From contig NW_004457618.1 of NCBI RefSeq assembly GCF_000313135.1, positions 69,871-124,296 on the forward strand: a stretch of DNA of 54,426 nt. The letters are read 5' to 3'. Position 1 is the first letter of the stretch; each line of letters opens with the position of its first letter. Shown here one piece after another: positions 1-9,453 of the stretch. This stretch comes from Acanthamoeba castellanii str. Neff (Eukaryota > Discosea > Longamoebia > Acanthamoebidae). The notes under the pieces are model-generated. The model saw only the letters and a list, made by a program, of their open reading frames with translations, was not told the origin of the DNA and did no database searches. The translations under genes were made by a program, and so were the position numbers.

Positions 1-1637
1 ACCGCAGCGGTGTCTGACAGCCACAAGATACGCGCGTTATCATTACTGCTAGCGCTGGCCTGCGAGTGGCTATGAGTGGCACCTTTTTATGTCCGTGTAT
101 GAGACTTCAACACTAGCAGCATTCCGACAGGCATCTTCGATGTTACTGCGAGATGAGGCAAAGAGGAGGAATGCACATAAGCCGTGACTATCACAATAAT
201 GATTAGCGAAAGGAGAGACGCACTGTGCTTCGTCAAGGATGACCACGTTGCCTTCCAACTCTATCCCGTAGGTGCCCCGTACCCCTATCATTACACCACC
301 AAGGGCTAAAATTCAGGCACCACACCGGCAAGACGATCTGCCACCACGATTGCCGTACCGGGATCGATGAGGTGATTGTAGGGACAGAAGACCAGGTCGG
401 CCTTCTTGCCGATTGACCGCGCGGCGAAATAGGGACACGCTGCGCCACGCAAAAACAGGGCGTAAGGTAAGAGTAGAGCGGAGCGGTTGGGTATCAGTTG
501 GTCAGGGAGGGCGTGGTGGCTGTGCCTTTGAGATCGCTGCCCAGCGCAACCAGGTCCTCGATGTCCCACACCTCGAGCTCACCGCCCGGCTGGAGCGCCG
601 CGTCGTTGATAAGGGCCTTCTTGTTTTTCTTGTACGAGCAGCCGCAGCCTTGTGCCTGTCTTGCGTTCAACCGCTTGCTTGTGGTGGTACAAAGGCAGGT
701 TCGTCAGAACAAAGCACATCTGCACAATTAGGTGGCGCACTCACCATTCGTAGCTTTTGTGAGTGCTCTTTGACACGCGCGGGTGAATGCAGTAGTGATC
801 GCGACTCGCTAGTACGCTGATCGTTGGTCGATAGGCCGTTCGCTCCAATTCCCTGCGCAGTTGTGCGATCTGGCTGTGCGTGCGACTCCCAAAGAAGATC
901 TGCACCAGGTGCGCATCAGCGAGTCGAGAGAGGCCGTAAGATGGTGTTGCTGCGCCCCACCCTGGCATGTGTGGTACGCACGCGAGGGTATTTGGCCTCT
1001 TCCTCCGCTTCCTTCTGCATCTGTTGTCGGTGTCGGTCAAGGGAGGGGAATGCCTGGACGACATCCTCTTCACTCAGCTCCACCTCGAGCTTCGTCCGCT
1101 TGCTGGCCTGCGCTTCCTTGGTTCTCTGTATGTACGTTGAGTCAGTAGAGAAAGCTGTGCGTAGCGGGAGAGAACAACGCGAACCTGCAGAGCAGCAGCC
1201 TTCTCCTTCTCTTGCCAGGCGAGGGCGGCACACAGGAGGGATAGAGTCTTGCCGGTACCTGTGGGCGACTCGAGCAGTGCATGCTCGCTCTGTTTCAAAC
1301 CTCGTATCAATCTTGAAAGAGCTGCGAATTAGTGCCGAGAGATTAATCTCATCCTTCACGTCTCTCCACCATGGCCGATTTGCAGGCCCACTCCGTACCG
1401 GTCCATCATGAGCAGTTGGCTGGGGTAGGGCGTGAAGGGGAAGCGAACGCTGTAGCCGCCGATGAGCATCGTTTCGCCTCCTACGATTTTGTTGGGCGGG
1501 GGGGCTGTCGAAGTAGGCAGACCCAAGCGGGAACTCTTCCGCTTGAGGGAAGAGCCTCCACCATCCTCTTCCATCAGCATCTCCCGCCTCCGATTCCAAT
1601 TCCCTTCTTTTCGAGCCCTTTCGAGGAAATAATCCAA
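1..1637 (-). CDS. BRIP1/FANCJ-like Fe-S DNA helicase (partial, 3' end off window)
   Basis: Superfamily 2 DNA helicase of the XPD/FANCJ group, expected in the nucleus for repair of crosslinks and unusual DNA structures. I join exons at about 1637-1361, 1311-1185, 1125-982, 899-745, 677-526, 439-359, 305-224 and 145 to about 81. Visible in order: a leading segment with [10 protein letters not shown], Walker A SPTGTGKT, the [10 protein letters not shown] motif, four Fe-S cysteines (CIHP, YECKRL, GCGCSY, ACPYF), FCPYN, and a DEAH box restored across an intron. This order is that of human FANCJ rather than RTEL1 or XPD. Start is ATG at 1637, or an in-frame ATG near 1580. One intron (525-440) appears to use a GC donor. 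The 3' half lies outside the window. A truncated copy of the first exons sits at 8811-9432. Confidence 0.85.
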
Positions 1638-2842
1638 TATGCACGATTTTATTTTCTTTTTATTTATTTGCCACGGCTGCTTGGACGAAAGGAGCTGTCA
1701 ATGACAATGGTCAGGCCTTTTGCAACAGTAGACATTCTGTGTATGGTTTGTAAGGGCCTATGACATTGCCAATTGGATGGATGGTGTTGTGGCAACTCTT
1801 CCTGTCCTGCACTGCTGGCTCTGGCCACAAGGCTCAGGAGGAGGCCTTCTCCAGATGGTGCAAGGCCATGATGCACCTGTGCCCTAATGTGGCTGGTTGT
1901 CATGGTGGTGGTGTGTGCCCATTCCAACCTGCTGCAGACCTGCACCAGGGTCCTGTTGGTGTTGGACAAAGTGGTGGCCCTCATCCTCAGGCCTGCCTCC
2001 ATGGTGCTGTGCTGCTTGACTGTTGACACTTGTGTCTTTGGTGTCACGTATGTCTTCATGCCCACTTGAGCCCATGTGGTGGCCAATGAGGCCCTGTGAG
2101 ATGTGGATGTGCTCCTGGCCAACAGCACCATGCACCACATTGCCATCTCCTACCACTTTATGGTCAAGATTGCTTTGTTGGTGTACATCATGAAGAGGTT
2201 GACATAGGCTCAGTGTTGCCCTTCCTCCTATAGTGTGGCATGTCATAGAGGAGTGGTCTCACTTCCTCAGCATGGGCCTCTATGAAGACCTTGAAGCCTT
2301 GAGTTGATGAAGGGGACAGTGGTCTCTGTGTTGAGCAGGGAAGCAGTGGCCCACCCCTCAATGTCTGTGACCACCAGGGCAGCTACCCTGACCTCCACCT
2401 TTAGCACCAGTGCATCCCTGGCCTGGACAAGCGCCTGAGCTGACAGCAATGGAGAGATCCAATGCAGTCCATGTAGGTGCTCAATAAGCACAGTGTACTC
2501 ATGCTGGTCTAAGGAAGACACTAACTGCATGTCCCCAACTCTAGCTGAGTCATCTCCATGCCAACTGTCACATGAAGAGGGGAGCCACTTTATTTGGGTT
2601 GCAACAAACTGTGTTGTTCTGGCTTCACCAAACAACTACAGTTAGGATGATGTAGGTGGGTGAGAGCCAAGCACAGTCATGAAAGTCAGATAAAGAAAGT
2701 ATGGTTGAGAAGGTATTTATACTCCCATAGTAAAGGAGAGACCACAAAACTACAGGGGGCATTCCTGCCTCCATTCTGCACCAAATCCAACAGCGCCAAC
2801 TCACTCATCCACCTTCAATAAAGCAAGTAATCAGGCACCATC

Positions 2843-3465
2843 ATGAAGCATCTGCACAGTACATCAGTTGCACTTGCCATACTCTTGGCAATTATGGTCC
2901 TGGCCACCACCTCCTCAGTTGAGGGCTCCTCACATGCTCTCATTGGGGCCTTGCCTCAGTTGCTGGGCATGGCTTCCACCTCTGTGGGTGGTGCCCACCA
3001 GCATGCTGTTGGTGAGAGGCAGTCCCCCTACAGCACAACCCCCATCATTACCACCAATGCCAAATGTCCCACCACCTACACCAAGTCCTATTGGGCCATC
3101 AATGGCAGCCTCTCCTACCTGCTGGGCTCATGGTCCAGCATTGGCTCCTTCAGTGTTGTCAACAAGACCATGGGTGTGATCATGCAAATGCTCAAGGTGA
3201 ACAACACCTGTACTATAACTACAACACCAGCACAGGTGGTCTCTACTGGGTTGACAACTTCCTCATTGTCAGTTACCTCTCACCCAGCCCAGCTGACTAC
3301 TTTGACCACTACCTCCAGGGAACCAGTGTCACCTGCACCCACCAGACTGAGACTGGGAGCTTTGTCAGCAACATGATGGGTTCAAGAAGCAAGGCAAGAT
3401 GGTACATCACAGTCCCCCATTGTTTTTTTATTATTATTACTAACACACAACATCAAGAGTATTGA
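2843..3465 (+). pseudogene. Decayed secreted-protein ORF
   Basis: An ATG in good context opens a frame with an apparent signal peptide (charged start, then a hydrophobic stretch including ALAILLAIMVLA), followed by Ser/Thr-rich sequence and N-glycosylation sites such as NGS and NKT. After about residue 115 the plausible continuation (YNYNTSTGG, then DYFDHYLQG) moves to another frame, which suggests one frameshift. Its CpG content is nearly zero like the surrounding block, so it has probably been silent for a long time. I do not recognise the family. An unannotated short intron could explain the frame change instead. Confidence 0.4.
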
Positions 3466-4029
3466 AACATCACACATGATGTCCTTGTCAGGATACATAC
3501 CCCTTCTGCTTTTGAGACAAGATACTGACAAGTGTGCATGTGCAGTGGTGTGTGTCATATGTGTGTGTGTGCATACTCATGAGAAGGATGCTGTCGTTTG
3601 ATGACAAATGTGCTTTAAGAGACTTGTAAAGAGTAGGAAGCCCTACATGGTATGTGCAGCTGTGAGATGGTGGGTGATTTCCATGGCATATGACTTGTGT
3701 GCTTACAACTCAGTGTGCTTGGTGAGATTGGGTGGGCCAACACACTCATAAGCTCCAGTATGTCTCAGAATAGTTTTCATTCTACATTATCTACAACAGT
3801 GCACAATCATGGTGTAAGTGCTGGCAAGCTGTACAACAGTACTATGTCAGCCTACTCTTGGAGCATACAGAGCTTGGGCAAGGGCTCAAGACTGCACATG
3901 TGGCTTGCACATTGGCCAATGCATGGTGTGACAAGGAAGGCCAACACTGGACTGTGACTGATGTGGTGAATTTCTCCATGAGGCCCATCAAGCTTGCTGC
4001 TGGCACCCTGCTGGCAGAGGCTGAGTGAG

Positions 4030-4640
4030 TTGAGGAGGACTGGGTGTGCTCAGTCATCAAGCCTGGTCTGGAGTTGATGGAGGGCAGTCCTGAGGCACTG
4101 TACCAGGATGCACTGAGCTGGGAGCCCGTGGTGGCTGCCACTGACACCATGTGCCATGGCATGTTTGAGTTCATGGTGATGCCATTTGGGTTGACCAATG
4201 CACCAGCTAGTTTCCAGCATGACATGGACATTGTGCAGTGGACCCAGAGAAGGTAGGCGGTCCAGGACATGGTGTGGCCAAGCAACACCACCAAGGTGCA
4301 GGCGTTCTTGGGCCATGCAATTACTACCACCAACTTGTGCTGGTGTTTGTGGAGGTGGCAGAACTGCTGTATTGGCTCCTGCAGGTGGAACCGTTTCAGG
4401 GAGTGGCATGGTTGGAGGAGTGTGAGGGTGCCTTCATGCACTTGAAGGTGGCACTGACATCCATGCTGGTCCTCATCTTCCCCAATTTCAAGGCACCATT
4501 CTACCTCCATACCAACACATCCAAGCTGGCCATCATGCATGGTGCTCTCACACTGGACCCCAGACAGCAACAAGCGCATGGTGGCCTACACAAGTCAGCA
4601 CCTGTCAAAGTTGGAGAGAAACCAAGTGGGAGAGTCTGAG
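4030..4640 (+). mobile_element. Ty3/gypsy retrotransposon remnant (RT and RNase H piece)
   Basis: Contains the second part of a Ty3/gypsy reverse transcriptase (FEFMVMPFGLTNAPASFQ, 4165-4217) followed, after a frame change, by the connection and RNase H start (VQAFLGHA, ECEGAFMHLK, FPNFKAPFYLHT). Stops and frameshifts interrupt it, the catalytic YxDD region is not present, and I see no LTRs. It is a dead fragment embedded in CpG-depleted DNA. Confidence 0.75.
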
Positions 4641-5174
4641 CATCATTTATTGGATCAAATACTTTCATCAATACCTGCACAGGAGTCATTTCCACATCAG
4701 TCCTTGGCACCTGCACCCAGGGCCACTGATGTTGTGAGACCTGGTTTCCACATTTCTTGGGAGGGGGGTACTGTACATTCTGGTGGCCACCTGTGGTGTG
4801 CCTGGAGCATGTGCACCAGAGCAAGGCACAGTGAGAGCTTGTGTAAGCCTCATGCGCGCGACGTTTTGGAGGCAACCAACCAAGAAGAAGAAGACGAACA
4901 GGACTCCTTTCCTCTTCATCTTCACCTTCTTTCTTGGGGAGAAGCCTTACTTCACAACAACTTTTCTCAACTCACAACGAAGAAGACAAACATGGGAGGG
5001 AACACTGTTCTTCTTCTTCTTCCTTCTTGTGGTCAGGCAGAGACCTCCGGCTGGATGGCCCCGTAGTAGGTGAGCGATGTTGTAACAACATCAAATGTCT
5101 GCGGACCTTCATGAAACTGTTGTTGTAGAGGAGGAGGAAGGGGGGGGTTGGTAAGACAAGCCTCCTACACATGT

Positions 5175-5970
5175 TCATCCTCTTGCTCCAAGTAGCAGTA
5201 GGACTAGGAGGAGGAGTACCAGGAAGAAGAAGTGCAACGCTGTTGTCTGACCCCTGTACTGCACCTCGCGGCTGCGGAAAGGCATGGTGTAGTTGCACCA
5301 GGCGCTCGTGGAGTTGCATGGGAAGGTGGCCTCGAGCGAGTTGACTTGCCCCTTCCTGCTCTGGCGGACCAGGAGGAGCCCGCGCACGCCCGTGGCAAAG
5401 TTGGCCTGGCCCTCTACCTGCAGCAATGTTGGAGAGCTGGTGAGGATTGACTTGACTTACTTGATTGCAGTCATCACAAGTAGAGTTGTTGTGGTAGTAG
5501 TCTGTGTTGTACACACACACCTGACGAACAGCAAACCTCAAGAGGTACCACTCGTCCGCTGGGTAAGGTGACTGACGATGGGGTAGGTCCGGGTAGACGT
5601 TGAACCCATGGCTTGTAAACTGACAAAGCAACAAGAAAGTGTCAATAAAAGTTTGTAGCTCCACACTGGGCAGGGACTGGCCTACATCTTCCCTTGTCCT
5701 TGGGATGTGCACACGGAAGCTAAGAGGCGGTTTGTAGTCGTTCCCGAGCTTGTACTGCATTGGACATGGTTGTAGAGTTCAGACGGATTGATGGATGCGA
5801 GCAAGGAGGGATCATGACAGTACGTTGGTGGTGATGTTGCTTCCTTTAGTGCCCCACCAGCTGTCCACCTTGAATTCTAGGGTCGTCTGCGCCGCCGTTG
5901 GGCCAACACTGACGCAGGCCACCAAGAAGAAGAAGAAGAGCAGCGTGGTCTCTCTCCTAGCACTTGGCAT
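5175..5970 (-). CDS. Predicted surface protein with signal peptide and C-terminal hydrophobic anchor
   Basis: Three-exon model: 5970-5824, 5754-5461, 5417-5175, all phase 0, giving about 227 residues. It opens with an N-terminal signal (LLFFFFLVACVSV) and ends in a hydrophobic tail (FFFLVLLLLVLLLL) with only four residues after it, the layout of a GPI-anchored or tail-anchored surface protein. N-glycosylation sequons (NIT, NNS, NST) and paired cysteines (CDDC; CNSTSAWC) fit an extracellular domain. A 47-base stretch in exon 2 starting near GTGGAG and ending TTTGTCAG could be a further in-frame intron. I do not recognise the family. It borders the CpG-depleted block but is itself CpG-normal, so it is probably a live gene. 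Confidence 0.6.
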
Positions 5971-6239
5971 CTTCGTGTGGAAGGGAATGCGCTAGAGGGA
6001 TTAAAGAGGGGTGTTCCTTCCGTCTCGGCCGTAGTAGTACTACACTTTGAATTTTCACTGAACAAGGTGCTATAAATAAAATCCTCTCCTTGATTGGTTG
6101 GTGTCAGCCAATAGGAATTTTAAAGTTTGGCATTGGGCAATTTCAGAGGCACCATTGTGAAATTTCAAAGTGAAGTACGGTCCTTAACAACGGTGTGACT
6201 TCTGCCGGAGGCCACTGGATGGAGGCCGTCCACTTGATT

Positions 6240-6600
6240 GGTTGCCCTTTTACGGCATTCCTCGAAGTTCACAAGTGAGCCAAAAAGAGGCAACGGCTGA
6301 GGCCCAAGAATGGAAGGAATTGCTACAATGTCTGGAGCGAGTGGGCTTGGCGATGGTGGCGTTCATCGCAGGCCGCGCTCTACGATGTCCTCGCCCGACG
6401 TGGCGCTCACGCCGATGATGGGCACCGTCTGCGCCGTCAATGGCGAGCGTAGCGGCATTTTCACCACACGCCGAGGACGGTGGCACCCGCAACGAGCCAA
6501 AGCAGCCACTCTGCAAGCAAACCAAACAAGCAATACGAGCGATTGACCTTTTGCGCATTCGTTCTTTATTGGTCTATGAGAATGAGACATGTGCGGCACC
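6240..6600 (-). pseudogene. Response-regulator receiver domain fragment
   Basis: Read on the minus strand, LTAQTVPIIGVSATSGEDI runs to a frameshift near 6363-6370 and then MNATIAKPT. This matches the beta4-alpha4-beta5 part of a two-component receiver domain, where a conserved TPIIxxSA/TA stretch is followed by GM(D/N)xxxxKP. The phospho-acceptor Asp region is not readable, and sequence after KPT degenerates. In amoebae such domains usually sit at the C-terminus of hybrid histidine kinases; this looks like the broken end of one. Assignment rests on motif memory and was not checked by search. Confidence 0.45.
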
Positions 6601-6759
6601 GCCCATGCTTACGAGCGCATCGGCCAACACCACGCGTCCCACCAGTCGTCAACCTCTTTCATGGGCCACTCTTCCCCAACATGATAGCGTTGGCGCAAAA
6701 TCTCGGGCCAACTCTCGGGCGGACTTATTCGCATCCGCGCAGCCTTTGCACTGGCTCAT

Positions 6760-6860
6760 ACGCTCAGATGCTCTCAATGCATTTAAGGGCAGGCGCAGCT
6801 TGTTTGCCCCCCCGCGGGCACGAAAAGTGTTTGTGGTGCCAATAACAAGCAACGATCGGC
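6760..6860 (+). pseudogene. Possible zinc-finger remnant (LSD1-type-like), stop-interrupted
   Basis: One plus frame reads LRCSQC, a stop, then GQAQLVCPPAGTKSVCGANN. The spacing recalls an LSD1-type CxxCxxxLxYPxGAxxVxCxxC finger. It is interrupted by a stop, short, and inside a patchwork of broken genes, so this is only a suggestion. Confidence 0.2.
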
Positions 6861-6935
6861 GTGCCGTTGCAGTCACACTGCACTTTGCAGCCAAGGCGCT
6901 TTGACCAAGTACAAAAGCAGTAACTGCCCCAAACA

Positions 6936-7400
6936 ATGGGGATCGACATCAGACATATGCTCTGGGGCCAAGAAGCCGCGGCCGACCCACACGCCTGGAT
7001 TGGCAAGCACGGCACGTACACTGGCCCCGACGGCTACCTGCGCGTACCACAGCAGACCCTACGCCACCAAAGTTCTGGTCGCCGAAGCGTTCAACCCCGA
7101 AAAAGACTGCTGTGCGTCCATCGCGGCCGAGATGCTGCGGGCCCGTCTGCCCCAAGTCCTAGAGATAGTCAGGCAAAAGAATGCCGCCTACGGCAGCCGC
7201 GCGGTCGACATTGCAACCCAAGAGTATATCGACTTTGTAAAGCTGGCCAAAGACGCAAACATGGTGGCCGCTGTTTGCAAGCCCTCTGCGTTAGCATATT
7301 GTCGAATTGCAGACTACATCGTGTGTGTACAAGACTACGTGTTCGCTCTAGGTAACCACCGCTGGCATGCGCCCTCTGCCAAAGTCAGAGCTTGGCCTCA
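6936..7400 (+). pseudogene. Unidentified coding remnant with a frameshift
   Basis: An ATG at 6936 opens a frame (MGIDIRHMLWGQEAAADP, then GTYTGPDGYLR). Near 7048 the coding-like signal moves to the neighbouring frame (YHSRPYATKVLVAEAF, then VDIATQEYIDFVKLA), where it runs to about 7310 before losing quality. Amino-acid composition of the joined frames looks like a real globular protein, but I cannot name the family. One extra base would explain the shift. It lies between other broken genes, so I call it a pseudogene rather than a spliced gene; no convincing intron fits. Confidence 0.4.
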
Positions 7401-7499
7401 GGGCCTGCATCTTGGGCTGTTGCGGTATTGTTCCGAGTTACGTCACACACCAGCAACAACAACGACAACTGCCTCATGTCTGTTGATATGCCCTTGGCT

Positions 7500-7913
7500 G
7501 CGAGTTCAGGAGCCGCGCTCATGGCCAGCCTGCCGCTCGAACTGCTGGGCACGTTGCTACGAGTTGCCTGGCCCTGGTCGTGTGTCCTTTGTCATGTGTG
7601 CTCCGAGTGGAACGAATGGCAGCATAGCGGGCGACAAAGTGCAGCAAGCATCAGCGCCCGCTGCAACCTCTGGTTGTCAGTGTCTCTTTCTCTCTCACAC
7701 GACGTTTCACCTGGCAGGTTGTGCAACGCGTGTGGCATTCGGTACAAGAGGCTAAACCAACAGACCCCCGTAGATACACGGCGACGAAGAGAAAGCGAAG
7801 ATGCCGACGCATACGGCCCCTCTTTGCTCAGTGGAGGACAAGTCCATTTGTGTGGCAGCATTGCCTCCTCAATTGATCTCGGCCCTTGGAAGACAACAGA
7901 ATCCAAAAAATAA
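7500..7913 (+). pseudogene. GATA-type zinc-finger-like remnant
   Basis: The frame contains CHVCSEWNEW (near 7590) and, after a likely intron ending at a CAG near 7720, LCNACGIRYKRLNQQ (7720-7765), which is the hallmark second half of a GATA zinc finger. The first half lacks the normal TPxWRxGP core and the cysteine spacing is not standard in any splice join I could build. It is followed by a basic stretch (RRRRES) and a stop at 7911. It is either a decayed GATA factor or a mis-spliced reading of a divergent one. Confidence 0.4.
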
Positions 7914-8601
7914 GAACCTTGGCCCAAAATCTCACGAGTGTGATCAACCCGCATTCTTCTCATCAACCCGCTCCTGGCTGTGGTGGCTCACTTTTCTTTT
8001 CCACTGGCCCATAATCACGCCGATGGGTGGCAACTGGTACACCCCGAGCGCTTGGTACGGCGTCAAATACTCCCACTATCAGGTGCTAGAGTTCCTCCGC
8101 GCTCAAGCCCTCACTGCCGTCACTGGCGAGGACAACCAGAGTGCCAACAAAAGGCAAGAAGAAGGGCACACTGACAGCCAGGCACACAAGTTGCTCCCTG
8201 CACAATCCCCTGGCGCAGCAAGCGAGGAAGAGTATGTCAATGATGAAGAGAAGGAAGATGCAAAGTGCGCCAGCGACAACAAAGAGGAGGAAGAGGACAC
8301 TGATGACATGGATGGAAGGTTCTGGGAATTGGCGCTTGCACTTGAACCCAGTCTTGTGCCAGATTGCTCCGTTGGCTGCAAGGCCCATGAAGCCTACTTG
8401 AGATGTGAGCACCACAGCCATAAGGACAGCCTCTTCTACATCATCAGACTAGAACTGGAGGAAAGCAACCTGACAGCTGCCAACTTGGCTAGTCTGGACA
8501 CCAATCTCAAGCCAAGACTTGCACAGCTCATTGCTCATCTTGACACTTTAGTGGGAAAGCCCGACAGCGTCATCACACCCTCTGTTCATATGGGCGTTTA
8601 G
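7801..8601 (+). CDS. Unknown acidic protein (single-exon ORF)
   Basis: An uninterrupted 266-codon frame begins at ATG 7801 and overlaps the end of the GATA-like frame; a later in-frame ATG near 8025 (MGGNWYTPSAWYGVKY) is an attractive alternative start. It holds a very acidic central segment (EEEYVNDEEKED and EEEEDTDDMD, about residues 140-180) and a leucine-rich C-terminus (ESNLTAANLASLDTNLKPRL). No domain recognised. CpG is sparse from about 8140 onward, hinting at silencing or a shared history with the CpG-poor blocks. It could be a pseudogene fragment with a long chance frame. Confidence 0.35.
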   Translation: MPTHTAPLCSVEDKSICVAALPPQLISALGRQQNPKNKNLGPKSHECDQPAFFSSTRSWLWWLTFLFHWPIITPMGGNWYTPSAWYGVKYSHYQVLEFLRAQALTAVTGEDNQSANKRQEEGHTDSQAHKLLPAQSPGAASEEEYVNDEEKEDAKCASDNKEEEEDTDDMDGRFWELALALEPSLVPDCSVGCKAHEAYLRCEHHSHKDSLFYIIRLELEESNLTAANLASLDTNLKPRLAQLIAHLDTLVGKPDSVITPSVHMGV

Positions 8602-8810
8602 ACACGGGATGAGAAGTAGTCCCAATAAAACACCACAAGAGTTCAGGGTGGATGTTATGGTGCCCGCCTCCATTTTGCTTGGTGCGCGCTTCTCAAGCAT
8701 GATGCGCCTACAAAGAGAGAGAGAGAGAGACATACAATGAACAACAGAAAGAGGCGATGGAATTACGCGCTGGATGAAGACAACAAGATCGAAGTGAAGC
8801 GGGCCAGCGA

Positions 8811-9432
8811 GTTGGACGACATCCTCTTCACTCAGCTCCACCTCGAGCTTCGTCCGCTTGCTGGCCTGCGCTTCCTTGGTTCTCTGTATGTACGTTGAGT
8901 CAGTAAAGAAAGCTGTGCGTAGCGGGAGAGAACAACGCGAACCTGCAGAGCAGCAGCCTTCTCCTTCTCTTGCCAGGCGAGGGCGGCACACAGGAGGGAT
9001 AGAGTCTTGCCGGTACCTGTGGGCGACTCGAGCAGTGCATGCTCGCTCTGTTTCAAACCTCGTATCAATCTTGAAAGAGCTTTTGCAAATTAGTGCCGAG
9101 TTTCACTATGGCCGAGATTTGCAGGCCCACTCCGTACCGGTCCATCATGAGCAGTTGGCGGGGGTAGGGCGTGAAGGGGAAGCGAACGCTGTAGTCACCG
9201 ATGAGCATCGTTTCGCCTCCTACGATTTTGTTGGGCGTGGGGGCTGTCGAAGTTGGTAGACCCAAGCGGGAACTCTTCCGCTTGAGGGAAGAACCTCCAC
9301 CATCCTCTTCCATCAGCATCTCCCGCCTCCGATTGCAAATCGCTTCTTTTCGAGCCCCTTCGAGGAAATAATTCGAATAAGCACGATTTTTTATTTTCTT
9401 TTTATTTATTTGCCACGGCTGCCCTTGGACGA
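8811..9432 (-). pseudogene. Truncated duplicate of the BRIP1-like 5' end
   Basis: Near-identical to 1056-1689: it carries the leader exon ([20 protein letters not shown]), an exon 2 identical in protein to that of the full gene (Walker A SPTGTGKT) and the first half of exon 3 up to SEEDVVQ. It then breaks at about 8811 into unrelated sequence beside a GA microsatellite. Differences from copy 1 include a changed intron 1, PSQL to PRQL, and PPP to PTP. Everything encoding the Fe-S domain and motor is missing, so no helicase can be made. On its other side it includes the poly(A)-like AATAAATAAAAAG sequence and runs directly into the FCF1 3' end. Confidence 0.8.
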
Positions 9433-9453
9433 AGCTGGTGGTCCACAACGTTC

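Larger units (their letters stand above)
1690..4850. repeat. CpG-depleted accessory block with transposon remnants
   Basis: About 3.1 kb in which I count only about nine CG dinucleotides by eye, against dense CpG in the flanking genes, with conspicuous excess of TG and CA. No intact gene is visible. It contains a decayed secreted-protein ORF (2843-3465) and a Ty3/gypsy remnant (4040-4640). The stretches 1690-2842 and 3470-4040 hold only short ORFs that I do not recognise. The composition is what long-term cytosine methylation with deamination would leave; that cause is an inference. Confidence 0.7.

Noticed and set aside
1690..2640. Retroviral-type gag or LTR at the left of the CpG-poor block
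   Set aside because: I looked for terminal repeats and capsid-like motifs and found none; frames are short and unconvincing.
8811..9432. Second functional helicase gene
   Set aside because: It stops in exon 3 and lacks all Fe-S cysteines and later motor motifs.
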